A stretch of 54,006 bases of DNA from an uncultured Bacteroidota bacterium (GTDB taxonomy: Bacteria > Bacteroidota > Bacteroidia > Flavobacteriales > Flavobacteriaceae). The position numbers and the translations under genes are program-made. Below, piece by piece: positions 43,213 through 53,600 of the stretch. Below the pieces are notes generated by a model, which did no database searches, was not told the origin of the DNA, and saw nothing but the letters and a program-made list of their open reading frames with translations. The DNA lies in the NCBI GenBank assembly GCA_902593075.1, contig CACJHA010000006.1, forward strand, positions 1-54,006. Direction: 5' to 3'. Within the stretch, counting starts at the first letter, position 1; each line of letters begins with the position of its first letter.

Positions 43213-44226
43213 TTAATCGAAACCTGTTACCCCTTGTATGGTAGTATATTTTAAATTTTTCTTTTTATCTGGGTGAATTATCTTATATGCGCCGTGAACT
43301 GCTAAGGTTGCTTCATGAAATCCACATAGAATTAGCTTCAATTTTCCTTCATATGTGTTTATATCACCAATTGCGAAGATGCCTTTTATATTAGTACTGT
43401 AATTATTTGTATTATCAACTTTAATTGCATTTCTTTCTAAATCTAAACCCCAATTTCCTAAAGGCCCTAACTTTGGCACCAATCCAAAGAGCGGGAACCA
43501 ACAATCTGTATCAAGTTTATATTTTGTTTCATTTCTATCTTTAACAGATAATGAATTTAGATGATCATTCTCGCCATCTATTGAAACAACTTCGGAATCG
43601 AGATATAAATTAAGCTTTCCACCTTTTTTTAATTCAAAGATCTTATCGACAGAATCTTTATTGGCTCTAAAACTTTTACTTCTGTGTATCAAATTTATTG
43701 GGTTTTTACATTTTTTTGAAAAATAAATTGCCCAATCAAGAGCAGAGTCACCTCCTCCAGATATTGATATTTTTTTGTCTAAATAAGCATCAGGGTTCTT
43801 CACATAAAATTCAATACCCTTCCTTTCAAATTTATCAATCAAACTAATTTTAGGTTTTCGTGGTTCCATACTTCCAAGCCCTCCAGCGATAAAAATAACT
43901 TTTCCTTGAAGTTTTGTTCCCATATTAGTTGTAATTTCGAAAAATTCACCAATTTTTTTAAACGAATCTGCTCTTTCACCTAATGTAAATCCTGGCTTGA
44001 AGGGTTTTGCTTGCTCTAATAAATTTTCTATGAGTTTTCCTGCAAGTATTTTAGGATACCCAGGAATATCATATATTGGTTTTTTTGGGTACAGCTCAGT
44101 CAATTGACCACCCGGACTGGAAACGATATCAATTATATGACACCTAAGTTTCATGAGCCCCGCCTCGAAAACAGCAAATAAACCTACTGGTCCTGCACCA
44201 ATGATTAGAATATCGGTCTTGATCAT
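43213..44226 (-). CDS. Ferredoxin/flavodoxin-NADP+ reductase, thioredoxin-reductase-like (YumC type)
   Basis: A 337-residue flavoprotein with two Rossmann sites: FAD motif DILIIGAGPVGLFAVFEA and NADPH motif KISISGGGDSALDWAIYF. The late FAD block GIFAIGDINTYEGKLKLILCGFHEA is also present. It lacks the redox CxxC of thioredoxin reductase, which marks the YumC-type ferredoxin-NADP reductase. ATG 44226 is chosen: it matches flavobacterial starts (MIKTDILIIGAGP), and a minus-strand TAATTTTG (44249-44242) lies just upstream, overlapping the alternative upstream starts. A strong terminator follows 120 bp after the stop. Confidence 0.92.
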   Translation of the reverse strand: MIKTDILIIGAGPVGLFAVFEAGLMKLRCHIIDIVSSPGGQLTELYPKKPIYDIPGYPKILAGKLIENLLEQAKPFKPGFTLGERADSFKKIGEFFEITTNMGTKLQGKVIFIAGGLGSMEPRKPKISLIDKFERKGIEFYVKNPDAYLDKKISISGGGDSALDWAIYFSKKCKNPINLIHRSKSFRANKDSVDKIFELKKGGKLNLYLDSEVVSIDGENDHLNSLSVKDRNETKYKLDTDCWFPLFGLVPKLGPLGNWGLDLERNAIKVDNTNNYSTNIKGIFAIGDINTYEGKLKLILCGFHEATLAVHGAYKIIHPDKKKNLKYTTIQGVTGFD

Positions 44227-44299
44227 TTTAAATATTTGCATCAAAATTAATCATATTTTCAATCAATGCCCTATCTATTATTTTACTATTGAAATAATA

Positions 44300-44331
44300 T
44301 TTGCTATAATAAAAAAATTAAATTAATTTTG
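44300..44331 (+). promoter_or_regulatory. Promoter of the rimP-nusA-infB operon
   Basis: TTTG at 44300-44303 and TAATTTTG at 44324-44331, separated by 20 nt, match the Bacteroidota consensus. Transcription would begin around 44337-44340, giving a leader of about 40 nt that is almost entirely the hairpin at 44351-44376. Confidence 0.65.
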
Positions 44332-44350
44332 TACTGTTTTTGGAAATTGT

Positions 44351-44376
44351 AGAAGACAAATGTCTTCTTTTTTTTT
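44351..44376 (+). terminator. Terminator-like hairpin in the rimP leader (candidate attenuator)
   Basis: AGAAGACA (44351-44358) and TGTCTTCT (44361-44368) are perfect complements around AA, and the T-run extends to 44376. In practice this is a 7-bp stem with a 4-nt loop followed by eight or more U. The rimP ATG begins 2 nt later, at 44379. The upstream gene runs the other way, so the only plus-strand transcript to stop here is the operon's own. NusA, encoded downstream, acts on hairpin pausing and termination, so autoregulation by attenuation is a reasonable inference. Confidence 0.6.
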
Positions 44377-44378
44377 AT

Positions 44379-44843
44379 ATGAAATTTGAAGAAAAATTTA
44401 GAAATATTTTGAGTGGAATTCTTGAAAATTATAAATCACTTTTCCTAATAGAATTAACCTTTAGTGGCAACAATGATGTTAAGGTTTTTCTTGACGGAGA
44501 TAATGGTGTATCTCTTAAAGACTGTTCATCAATTAATTCTGACATTAAAAAAAAATTAAACCAAGATGAAGTTAATTATTCCGTTGAGATTGGATCTTGT
44601 GGAATTGATTATCCATTAAAGCTAATGAGACAATTCAAAAAAAATATATCTAGAAATGTTGAAATAACAGACTTTGATGACAGAAAATATAATGGTATTC
44701 TTGTAAAAGCTTCAAATACTAGTTTTGAAATAAACTGGAAAGAAAGGCAGCCTAAAAAAATTGGCAAGGGAAAAGTAACTGTTGATCTTTCAAAAAACTT
44801 TAATTACGGCGAATATAAAAAAGCCCAGGTAATTTTAAATTAA
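44379..44843 (+). CDS. rimP: Ribosome maturation factor RimP
   Basis: Small protein needed for 30S subunit maturation. At 154 residues from ATG 44379 it has the two-domain pattern: an N-terminal alpha/beta domain with FLDGDNGVSLKDCSSIN and VEIGSCGIDYPLKLMRQFKKNISRNVEI (variant of the EVSSPGLDRPL motif), then a C-terminal Sm-like barrel. The in-frame TTG at 44340 is rejected because the hairpin would then be coding. It lies 7 nt before nusA, the usual rimP-nusA-infB order. Confidence 0.9.
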   Translation: MKFEEKFRNILSGILENYKSLFLIELTFSGNNDVKVFLDGDNGVSLKDCSSINSDIKKKLNQDEVNYSVEIGSCGIDYPLKLMRQFKKNISRNVEITDFDDRKYNGILVKASNTSFEINWKERQPKKIGKGKVTVDLSKNFNYGEYKKAQVILN

Positions 44844-44850
44844 ATAAACT

Positions 44851-46083
44851 ATGGAAAATTTAGCTCTTATAGAATCGTTTTCAGAATTTAAAGATGAAAA
44901 ACTCATTGACAGAGTTACCCTAATGGTAATCCTTGAAGAGGTTTTTAGAAACACATTGAAACGAAAATATGGGTCAGATGAAAATTTTGATATTATCATA
45001 AATCCAGACAAGGGAGACTTAGAAATTTGGAGAAATAGGATTGTTGTTGATGATGGTAAAGTAGAAGATCCAAACCAAGAAATCGAGTTGACTGAAGCTA
45101 GAAAAATTGAACCAGATTTCGAAGTAGGTGAAGATGTGTCCGAAGAAGTTAAATTAATAGACTTAGGAAGGAGAGTAATTCTTTCGCTGAGACAAAATTT
45201 GGTTTCTAAAATTCATGAACATGACTCTACAAATGTATTTAAACAATTTAAGGAGCTTGAAGGTGAACTTTACACAGCGGAGGTCCATCATGTTAGAAAT
45301 AGAGAAGTGATTTTATTAGATGACGACGGTAATGAGTTGATATTGCCAAAAGACAGACAAATTGGTTCTGATTTTTATAGAAAAGGTGACAGTGTGAGAG
45401 GAATAATAGAGAGTGTTGAACTTAGGGGAAATAAACCTAGAATAATATTTACAAGAACTTCACCTAAATTTTTGGAGAAGTTGTTTGAACAGGAAATCCC
45501 AGAAGTTTTTGATGGTCTAATTAACATCAAAAAGGCAGTAAGGATTCCTGGAGATAAAGCCAAAGTATCTGTAGACTCATATGATGACAGAATAGACCCA
45601 GTCGGCGCATGTGTTGGAATGAAGGGTTCTAGAATTCATGGTATAGTCCGAGAATTGGGGAACGAAAACATTGATGTAATAAATTACACCAACAACTTGC
45701 AACTTTATATTACTCGATCCCTTTCACCTGCAAAAGTAAATTCCTTGAAGATTGATGAGGAGAACAAGAGAGTTCAAGTTTTTTTAAATCCAGAAGAGGT
45801 TTCTAAAGCAATAGGCAGAGGAGGCAATAATATACGACTCGCAGGACAGTTAACCGGTTATGAGATTGATGTATACAGAGAGGGAATGGAGGAAGATGTC
45901 GAATTGACTGAATTTTCTGATGAAATTGATGATTGGGTTATTGAGGAATTTAAAAAAGTAGGACTTGATACTGCAAAAAGTGTATTAGAATTGGATCTAT
46001 CAGAACTTATAAAAAGAACTGATCTTGAGGAAGAAACTATAAATGAAGTATTTAAAATTTTAAAAGAGGAGTTTGAAGATTAA
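44851..46083 (+). CDS. nusA: Transcription termination/antitermination protein NusA
   Basis: RNA-polymerase-associated factor controlling pausing, termination and antitermination. An N-terminal RNAP-binding domain (about 1-125, ending in AEKIEPDFEVGEDV-like sequence) is followed by S1 (about 130-200), KH1 (DPVGACVGMKGSRIHGIVRELGNENIDVI) and KH2 (NPEEVSKAIGRGGNNIRLAGQLTGYEIDVY). The acidic C-terminus ends by residue 410 and includes a short helix-hairpin-helix-like segment. Lies between rimP and infB; it may feed back on the leader hairpin. Confidence 0.96.
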   Translation: MENLALIESFSEFKDEKLIDRVTLMVILEEVFRNTLKRKYGSDENFDIIINPDKGDLEIWRNRIVVDDGKVEDPNQEIELTEARKIEPDFEVGEDVSEEVKLIDLGRRVILSLRQNLVSKIHEHDSTNVFKQFKELEGELYTAEVHHVRNREVILLDDDGNELILPKDRQIGSDFYRKGDSVRGIIESVELRGNKPRIIFTRTSPKFLEKLFEQEIPEVFDGLINIKKAVRIPGDKAKVSVDSYDDRIDPVGACVGMKGSRIHGIVRELGNENIDVINYTNNLQLYITRSLSPAKVNSLKIDEENKRVQVFLNPEEVSKAIGRGGNNIRLAGQLTGYEIDVYREGMEEDVELTEFSDEIDDWVIEEFKKVGLDTAKSVLELDLSELIKRTDLEEETINEVFKILKEEFED

Positions 46084-46117
46084 TTTATTCAATAAAGCAT
46101 CAACTCAAATTTAGTTT

Positions 46118-48748
46118 ATGGCAGATAAAGCACTTAAATTACGATTAAATAAAGTTTTAAGGGAGCTTAATATCTCTTTAGATAGAGCTGTTGAGTATTT
46201 GTCTAATGTTGGATGTGAAATTGAAGCGAGGCCAACAACAAAAATTTCTCAAGAAACCTATAAACTACTTTTAGAAGGTTTTAAAATTGATAAATCGAAT
46301 AAGGATGAGTCTGCTGAAATAAGTGAGGAAAAAAGAAAAGAAAAAGAAAATTTAAGAATTCAGCAGGAAAAAATAGAGGAAGCTAAAACTAATTTCTCAG
46401 AAAAAAATAATGAAATAATTACTGCCAGTAGTTCTGTAAGAAAATTTAAGCCAGTAGGGAAAATTGATTTGGATTCGAAAGGAAATTTATCTAAAGGTGT
46501 AACACTAAAAGCAGATGAAGATAAGGATATAACAAAAAACGATGCAGATAAAGATTCGAGTAATGATAACAATAGTAACGATGAAAAACTTTCTCTAGAG
46601 AATGAAAAATTAACCACTAACTATAAGAAAATCATTGCTCCTGTTAAGACCGGAGAGACGGTAGACTTAGATAAAATCAAAGAGCAAGAAAAAAGTGTTG
46701 AGGCTTCAAGAAAGAAAAAAAGAAAAAGAATTATAACTAAAGACAATAATCAAAAAAAACCATCTATTGAAAATAATCAATTCAAAAAAAACCTTTCAAA
46801 AAAAACCGATTCTAGTAAAATTCAAAATTTAAAAGTTGAGCCCTCGGAAGAAGAAGTACAAAAACAAATAAGAGAGACTTTGGAAAAATTACAGAGTAAA
46901 TCATCAAAGTCTAAAGGTGCAAAATACAGAAGAGACAAGAGAGTACAACATAAACAAAAAAGTGAAGAAGAACAAGCTATACAGGAAGCCCAAAGTAAAA
47001 CATTAAGAGTAACAGAATTTATTACCGTTGGGGAAGTTGCAACTATGATGGAAGTTGCCGGAAATGAAATTATATCTGCTTGCATGTCTTTAGGGATAAT
47101 GGTTACTATGAATCAGAGACTTGACGCGGAAACTCTCACAATAGTTGCTGAAGAATTTGGTTTTAATGTTGAATTTGCAAAGGCTGACCTAGAGGATGAT
47201 TTTGACTCTCAAATTGAAGAAAAGGAATCAAATCTTTCTGCACGTGCACCAATTGTAACTGTTATGGGACATGTCGATCATGGCAAAACCTCTCTATTGG
47301 ATTATATTAGAAAGGAAAATGTAATTGCTGGTGAATCGGGGGGGATTACTCAACATATAGGTGCATATTCAGTAACTTTAGAAAATCAAGAAAAAATTAC
47401 TTTTCTTGATACACCCGGGCACGAAGCATTTACATCTATGAGAGCGAGAGGGGCTCAATTAACAGATATAGCGGTTATTGTAATTGCGGCTGACGACGAC
47501 ATTATGCCGCAGACAAAAGAAGCAATAAGTCATGCTCAAGCAGCAAGTGTTCCAATTGTATTTGCTATAAATAAGGTTGATAAAGAAACGGCAAACCCGG
47601 ACAAAATTAAAGAAGGTTTAGCAAATATGAACCTTATGGTGGAAGATTGGGGAGGTAAAATTCAGTCTCAAGATATTTCAGCATTAGAAGGTAAGGGTGT
47701 AAAAGAACTTTTAGAAAAAGTTTTATTAGAAGCTGAATTATTAGAATTGACAGCAAATTTTGAAAGGGCAGCTAAAGGGACTGTGGTTGAGGCTTATCTT
47801 GACAAAGGAAGAGGCTTTGTATCTACCCTTTTGGTACAAAGTGGAACACTGAAAATTGGGGATTTTGTTTTAGCTGGTAAAAACAGTGGCAAAATAAAAG
47901 CTCTTTTTGATGAAAGGGGTAAGAATTTAAAAATTGCACCTCCTTCAACACCTGTATCAATACTTGGTTTAGACGGCGCACCTCAAGCTGGAGATAATTT
48001 TCTTGTTTTGAAAGATGAAAAAGAAGCAAAACAAATTGCGGCCAAAAGAACTCAACTTCAACGAGAACAAAATGTAAGAACTCAGCGTCATATAACTTTA
48101 GATGAAATTGGAAGAAGAATTGCTCTTGGTGAATTTCAAGAATTAAATATTATTTTAAAAGGAGATGTTGATGGTTCTGTAGAGGCACTATCTAATTCTT
48201 TGGAAAATCTTTCAACCCAAGAAATTGAAGTTAAAATAATTCATAAAGGTGTTGGTGCGATTACTGAATCTGACATTATTCTTGCCTCAGCTTCAGATGC
48301 CATTGTAATAGGGTTTAACGTAAGACCAATGGGAAATGCCAGATCTTTGTCTGAAAAAGAACAAATTGACATTAGGACTTATTCCATAATATATGACGCA
48401 ATAAATGATGTTAAAGATGCAATGGAGGGTATGCTTTCACCTGAACTTAAAGAAGAAGTTACTGGTAACGCAGAAATAAGAGAAACGTATAAAATTTCAA
48501 AACTTGGTACAATTGCTGGATGCATGGTTACATCTGGTAAAATTTTTAAAAACTCTGGAGTAAGATTAATAAGGGAAGGGGTTGTTATTTTTACAGGGAC
48601 TTTACTTTCACTTAAAAGGTTTAAGGATGACGTAAAAGAGGTTGCGAAAGGATACGATTGTGGGATTCAGGTCAAAAGCTTTAACGATTTAAAGGTTAAT
48701 GATTTAATTGAAGCATTCCAAGAAGTAGAGATTAAGAAAAAACTATAA
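46118..48748 (+). CDS. infB: Translation initiation factor IF-2
   Basis: GTPase that brings initiator tRNA to the 30S subunit. At 876 residues: an N-terminal IF2_N helix domain (residues 1-60), a lysine/glutamate/serine-rich linker to about residue 290, a second IF2_N segment ([19 protein letters not shown]), then the G domain with G1 GHVDHGKTS (384-392), G2 [11 protein letters not shown]3 DTPGHEAF, G4 NKVDK and G5 SALEGKG. The C-terminal domains, ending [23 protein letters not shown], bind fMet-tRNA. It overlaps the convergent SPOR gene by 6 bp. Confidence 0.97.
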   Translation: MADKALKLRLNKVLRELNISLDRAVEYLSNVGCEIEARPTTKISQETYKLLLEGFKIDKSNKDESAEISEEKRKEKENLRIQQEKIEEAKTNFSEKNNEIITASSSVRKFKPVGKIDLDSKGNLSKGVTLKADEDKDITKNDADKDSSNDNNSNDEKLSLENEKLTTNYKKIIAPVKTGETVDLDKIKEQEKSVEASRKKKRKRIITKDNNQKKPSIENNQFKKNLSKKTDSSKIQNLKVEPSEEEVQKQIRETLEKLQSKSSKSKGAKYRRDKRVQHKQKSEEEQAIQEAQSKTLRVTEFITVGEVATMMEVAGNEIISACMSLGIMVTMNQRLDAETLTIVAEEFGFNVEFAKADLEDDFDSQIEEKESNLSARAPIVTVMGHVDHGKTSLLDYIRKENVIAGESGGITQHIGAYSVTLENQEKITFLDTPGHEAFTSMRARGAQLTDIAVIVIAADDDIMPQTKEAISHAQAASVPIVFAINKVDKETANPDKIKEGLANMNLMVEDWGGKIQSQDISALEGKGVKELLEKVLLEAELLELTANFERAAKGTVVEAYLDKGRGFVSTLLVQSGTLKIGDFVLAGKNSGKIKALFDERGKNLKIAPPSTPVSILGLDGAPQAGDNFLVLKDEKEAKQIAAKRTQLQREQNVRTQRHITLDEIGRRIALGEFQELNIILKGDVDGSVEALSNSLENLSTQEIEVKIIHKGVGAITESDIILASASDAIVIGFNVRPMGNARSLSEKEQIDIRTYSIIYDAINDVKDAMEGMLSPELKEEVTGNAEIRETYKISKLGTIAGCMVTSGKIFKNSGVRLIREGVVIFTGTLLSLKRFKDDVKEVAKGYDCGIQVKSFNDLKVNDLIEAFQEVEIKKKL

Positions 48749-49132
48749 ATTATTAGGCTTTAATAGGAACGCGGAGGGATATAATATTCGAATATAATCT
48801 AATTTTTTATTGGCTTCTAAAAACTCTTTAAAATTTCCTACTCTAACTTTGTAATTTGGCGTTTCAAAAGTTACGTTTGATTCCCATTCGGGAAATTTTT
48901 TTTTAAACTTTGATAGAATTTTTTTTGCTTTCTCATAATTTCCATTATAAAGTTGTATTGAATAGTAATTATTTTCATACTTATTTTTGTTGACCAAAAT
49001 TTTTAATAAAAGAAGTTTCTCTACCTCGTCACTAATTTTAATATCTAAATTTTTAGATTGCCCAAAAATTGTTGAACAATCAAAAATTAGCACTATTAAA
49101 AAAAGATTGGCAAAACCCTTGAAAAAAAACAT
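48743..49132 (-). CDS. Exported SPOR-domain protein
   Basis: A 129-residue protein with a signal peptide ([16 protein letters not shown], cleavage probably after FGQ) and a C-terminal SPOR-like domain from about residue 56 ([29 protein letters not shown] ... [18 protein letters not shown]). SPOR domains bind denuded glycan strands of peptidoglycan, so a periplasmic cell-wall role is expected. Similar short SPOR proteins sit after infB in other flavobacteria, as I recall. Confidence 0.8.
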   Translation of the reverse strand: MFFFKGFANLFLIVLIFDCSTIFGQSKNLDIKISDEVEKLLLLKILVNKNKYENNYYSIQLYNGNYEKAKKILSKFKKKFPEWESNVTFETPNYKVRVGNFKEFLEANKKLDYIRILYPSAFLLKPNNL

Positions 49133-49271
49133 AATTATTCAATTTTTTATATAAAAATAAATATTTTAAAATTAAACAAAATCGCTTATTATTTAGATTC
49201 ATTATAAATTAAATTAAATGGTGTTATTTGCTTTTTACAAGTGCTGTTTATATATTAATTTTACGACGGAT

Positions 49272-49306
49272 TTTGGTACAGTTTTAATTATATTTTTTTA
49301 AATTTG
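49272..49306 (+). promoter_or_regulatory. Candidate promoter of the alternative complex III operon
   Basis: TAAATTTG at 49299-49306 fits the -7 consensus and lies 16 nt before the GTG start. TTTG at 49272-49275 is 23 nt upstream, a little far for a -33 element. It falls in a 190-bp gap that otherwise shows no gene. Confidence 0.4.
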
Positions 49307-49322
49307 TTATAACTTTTTTATA

Positions 49323-50600
49323 GTGAAGATTGAGCTTAATTTACAAAGTTTGCTGAGGAATAATTTACTATCAATTTTAGTTGTTTTTTGTGGAATATCT
49401 TATAGTCAAGATCCAGACCCCTTGGCAGGAAAAAAATTATTTAATGCTAATTGCGCAGCTTGTCATAAACTCAAAAAAAAAGCAGTAGGCCCCGCTTTAA
49501 AAGGTGTTACTTCTAAATATGAGAAAGAGTGGCTTTATAGTTGGATAAAAAACAGCTCTGCCATGATTAAATCAGGAGATGCTCAAGCAATTGCGATATG
49601 GGAAGAATACAATAAGTCTGTAATGAATAATTTTCCTCAATTGTCTAATCAAGATATTGATAATATTTTGGCTTACACAGATTATGTCCCACCCCCAACA
49701 GTTGCCGCAGTTTCGAATGTACCTATTCAGCCTGTTCAAGATAATTCAGTTTCAAACCAGTTGATATTATTTGCCCTTGTCTTAATATTTACAATTTTGC
49801 TCACAATGTTGGTCTTAGTCAATAGGACGCTTAAAAAAATCGCTGTTGCTAATGGTGTAGTTCTTGTCGAAGAAAAAAAGAAAAAAAATATAACGCCTAT
49901 ATGGGAGGCGTTTGTAAAAAATCAATTTCTAGTATTTGTTAGTGTTGTTTTTCTTCTTCTATCCAGTGCGTATTTTGGATATGGCTATTTAATGCAGATT
50001 GGAGTCGATCAAGGCTACATGCCAGTTCAGCCAATCCACTACTCTCATAAGATTCATTCTGGTGCGAATCAAATTGATTGTAACTACTGTCATTCCTCTG
50101 CAAGAGTTTCTAAACACTCAGGGATTCCCTCTTTGAATGTTTGTATGAATTGTCACGTTAATATAGCTGAATATAATGGAGAAGAAGATTTAGAAAACGG
50201 ATATACTAAAGATTTCTATACAAATGAAATAAAAAAACTATATGCTGCTGTTGGTTGGGATGAAGACAATCAAAGATATACTGGGCAAATTGAACCTGTA
50301 AAGTGGGTTAGAATACATAATCTTCCAGATTTTGCTTATTTTAACCATTCTCAACATGTTAGTGTAGGTAAGGTAGATTGTCAAAATTGTCATGGCCCTG
50401 TTGAAGAAATGGAAGTTATGTATCAGTACTCACCACTAACAATGGGATGGTGTATAGATTGTCATAGAAAATCAAACCTGAAGTTAGAGAATAATGAATA
50501 TTATCAGAAGATACATGAATCCCTATCCAAAAAGTATGGAGTTGAGAAGTTAACTGTCGCCCAAATGGGAGGCCTAGAATGTGGAAAATGTCATTACTAA
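49323..50600 (+). CDS. actA: Alternative complex III multiheme cytochrome c (ActA-like, with fused monoheme domain)
   Basis: A 425-residue cytochrome with six CxxCH sites. The N-terminal exported domain has one (Cys44-His48, CAACHKL) with features of a mono-heme cytochrome c. Two membrane segments follow (about 147-167 and 201-222), then a pentaheme domain with motifs at 253, 274, 353, 377 and 420, the last five residues from the end. The pentaheme part fits ActA of alternative complex III, which oxidises menaquinol and passes electrons to a terminal oxidase. The mono-heme domain recalls ActE fused in front. The start is GTG at 49323, with signal LLSILVVFCGISYSQ. Confidence 0.9.
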   Translation: MKIELNLQSLLRNNLLSILVVFCGISYSQDPDPLAGKKLFNANCAACHKLKKKAVGPALKGVTSKYEKEWLYSWIKNSSAMIKSGDAQAIAIWEEYNKSVMNNFPQLSNQDIDNILAYTDYVPPPTVAAVSNVPIQPVQDNSVSNQLILFALVLIFTILLTMLVLVNRTLKKIAVANGVVLVEEKKKKNITPIWEAFVKNQFLVFVSVVFLLLSSAYFGYGYLMQIGVDQGYMPVQPIHYSHKIHSGANQIDCNYCHSSARVSKHSGIPSLNVCMNCHVNIAEYNGEEDLENGYTKDFYTNEIKKLYAAVGWDEDNQRYTGQIEPVKWVRIHNLPDFAYFNHSQHVSVGKVDCQNCHGPVEEMEVMYQYSPLTMGWCIDCHRKSNLKLENNEYYQKIHESLSKKYGVEKLTVAQMGGLECGKCHY

Positions 50601-50610
50601 ATAAGCTATA

Positions 50611-53600
50611 GTGAAAAAGAAAAAGACATATTGGAAAAACATCGAGCAGATTGATAAAGAATCAAGCCTGATCGAAGACATTGAGAATAAGGAGTTTGCC
50701 AATCAGCTTCCCGTGAACAAAATTTTGTTAACTCAAGAAGGTCTTGAGTCAGAAAATACAAGTAGAAGAGATTTTCTTAAGTATGTTGGATTTAGCACTT
50801 CAGCTGCCGCATTAGCTGCTTGTGAAGGGCCAGTAATAAAATCTGTACCATATGTAGTTCAACCTGAACAAATCAGACCAGGTATTGCCAATTACTACGC
50901 AACGGCTATAGCAGATGGATTTGATTTCGCCAGTATTTTGGTAAAAACACGAGAAGGAAGACCAATAAAAATTGAAAGTAACAAAGAAGCACCTGATCTC
51001 GGCAGTGCAAACGCAAGAGTGCACGCATCTGTTTTGTCGTTGTATGACACGAAAAGAATTCAACTTCCTAAAATTAATGGAAAAGATTCCTCATGGGATG
51101 TTTTAAAATCAGGAGTTTTGTCAGATTTAAATTCTGTTTCTCAAAAACAAGGTAAGGTTGTCTTGCTAACTCAAACATTTGCTAGCCCTACCACAAGCAA
51201 AATAATTAAAGACTTAGTAACTAAATTTCCTAATATAGAACATATAATCTTAGACACAGTACCTTCTAATTATGCCGTAGAGTCATTTCAAGATGCATAT
51301 GGTTTTGAAGGACTTTTAGATTATGATTTTACTAAATCTGATTTTATTGTTTCTGTTGATGCAGACTTCCTTGGAGATTGGCAAGGGGGAGGGTATGATA
51401 CAAAATATGTCAAAAACAGAGTACCAGACAAAAAAACTGGAAATGGAAGAATGTCTAAGCATGTCCAGTTTGAAGCAAATATGACTCTCACTGGAGCTAA
51501 TGCAGATATAAGAGTACCGGCCAAACCAACAGAGCAAAAAAAGATTTTATCTTATATATATTCTGCGGTAAAAGGACTGAACAGCAAAGTTAAGTTATCT
51601 CCAGAGCATAAAAAAAGTGCAAAATTTGCTGTAGATGGAATTAAAAAATTTGGTTCCAAAGCTGTCATTGTTTCTGGTTTAGATGATAAGAAAATCCAAG
51701 ACTTGATATTAGATTTAAATAATCATATTAAAAGTCTAGCAATTGACAACTCTGCAAGGTTAACAAGAACCCAAAGTGGAAATGAGGTAGACATATTTAT
51801 TAATGAACTATTAGATGGAAAAATAAGTGGATTAATAGCTGTTGGAGTAAATCCAGTTTACAGCCTATCTTCTGGAGAAAAGATAAAAAACGCAATTAGT
51901 AATTTAGACTTTTCTTTATCGTTTTCAATGAAAGAAGATGAGACATCCTCGGTTTGTAAATATATCGCTGCTGTACCACATTATTTAGAATCCTGGGGGG
52001 ACTATGAGTTTAAAGAGGGACATTATTTCTTAGCTCAACCCACAATTAGACCTCTTTTTAACACAATGCAATTTCAAGATTTTGTTTTATCAATTATAGG
52101 TTCAAGTAAAGACTACTACGCAACTATTAAGGCATTTTGGAAACAAAATGTTTTAAATGGAAAATCCTGGAATAAAGTTTTGCATGACGGATTTTACAAA
52201 AGAAGTAAAAAAGAAAAACTAAAGTTTAATCCTAAAAAGAATATAGTTCTCGATGCAGATTTTAATATCAGCAATGAATCCGATATGGAACTTGCACTGT
52301 ATACCAAAACAGGTATGGGTGACGGGCAGCAGGCAAATAATCCGTGGCTTCAAGAGTTCCCAGATCCAATAACTAGAGTAACTTGGGACAATTATTTGAC
52401 CGTATCTTCTTTTGATGCAAAAAGAATAGGTCTTAAAAACTTAAATGTTGCCAATGGTGCCTTAAACGGAAGTTATGCCAAAATAAGTGATGGAGAAAGC
52501 ACCCTAAAAATTCCAGTTGTAATACAACCTGGTCAAGCCAAAGGATCAGTTGGATTAGCTTTAGGATATGGAAGAAAGATGGGAATTCAAGAAGAGATGC
52601 AAACAGGGCAAAACGCATTTGTTTTTTTAAAATCTTTTAGGAAAAACCAACGAGTAAAAATTGAGTTGACTGACGGTTTCCATGAGTTTGCTTGTACGCA
52701 ACTCCAAAACACTCTTATGGGTCGGGGTGATATTATTAAAGAAACTACTTTAGAGGTTTTTAATACTAAAGATAAAGAGCATTGGAACCCTATTCCAAAG
52801 GTGTCGAAGAATCATATAGAAACAGCTGTTACATCCAAAAAAGTTGATATTTGGGAGAGTTTTGACAGATCAATCGGCCATCATTTTAATTTGTCGATTG
52901 ATTTAAATGCTTGTACGGGTTGCGGGGCTTGTGTTATAGCTTGCCATTCTGAAAATAATGTGCCAGTTGTTGGTAAAAGAGAAATTCGAAAATCCAGAGA
53001 CATGCACTGGTTGAGGATTGATAGATATTATTCTTCCGAAGATTCTTTTGAAGAAGATGTGGATACGAAAGATGCAATTTCTGGAATCGGAGATTCTTTA
53101 ACAACTTTTGGTAAAATGGAGAAGGCTTCTGAAAATCCTCAGGTGGCTTTTCAGCCAGTTATGTGTCAGCATTGTAACCATGCTCCTTGCGAGACTGTTT
53201 GCCCGGTTGCAGCGTCGTCCCATGGACGTCAAGGTCAAAATCACATGGCTTACAACAGATGCGTTGGAACGAGATATTGTGCTAACAACTGCCCTTATAA
53301 GGTTAGAAGATTTAATTGGTTCCTTTATAACAAAAATGATGAGTTTGATTATAATATGAACAACGATTTAGGTAGAATGGTTTTAAATCCTGATGTTGTT
53401 GTGAGATCACGAGGTGTAATGGAGAAGTGCTCAATGTGTATACAAATGACACAAAAAACGATCCTTGATGCCAAACTGGAGGGAAGGCAAATCCAAGATG
53501 GTGATTTCAAAGTTGCATGCTCATCTGCTTGCACAACTGGAGCGATGGTATTTGGAGATATAAATGATAAGGAAAGTAAAATTTCCGAGCTCAAAGCTGA

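Noticed and set aside
44340-44378. TTG extension of rimP
   Set aside because: It would translate through the hairpin and its T-run (giving poly-Phe); ATG 44379 gives the normal RimP start.
46320-46990. Low-complexity region of infB as a possible insertion
   Set aside because: Lys/Glu/Ser-rich linkers between the IF2_N region and the G domain are normal in long-form IF-2.
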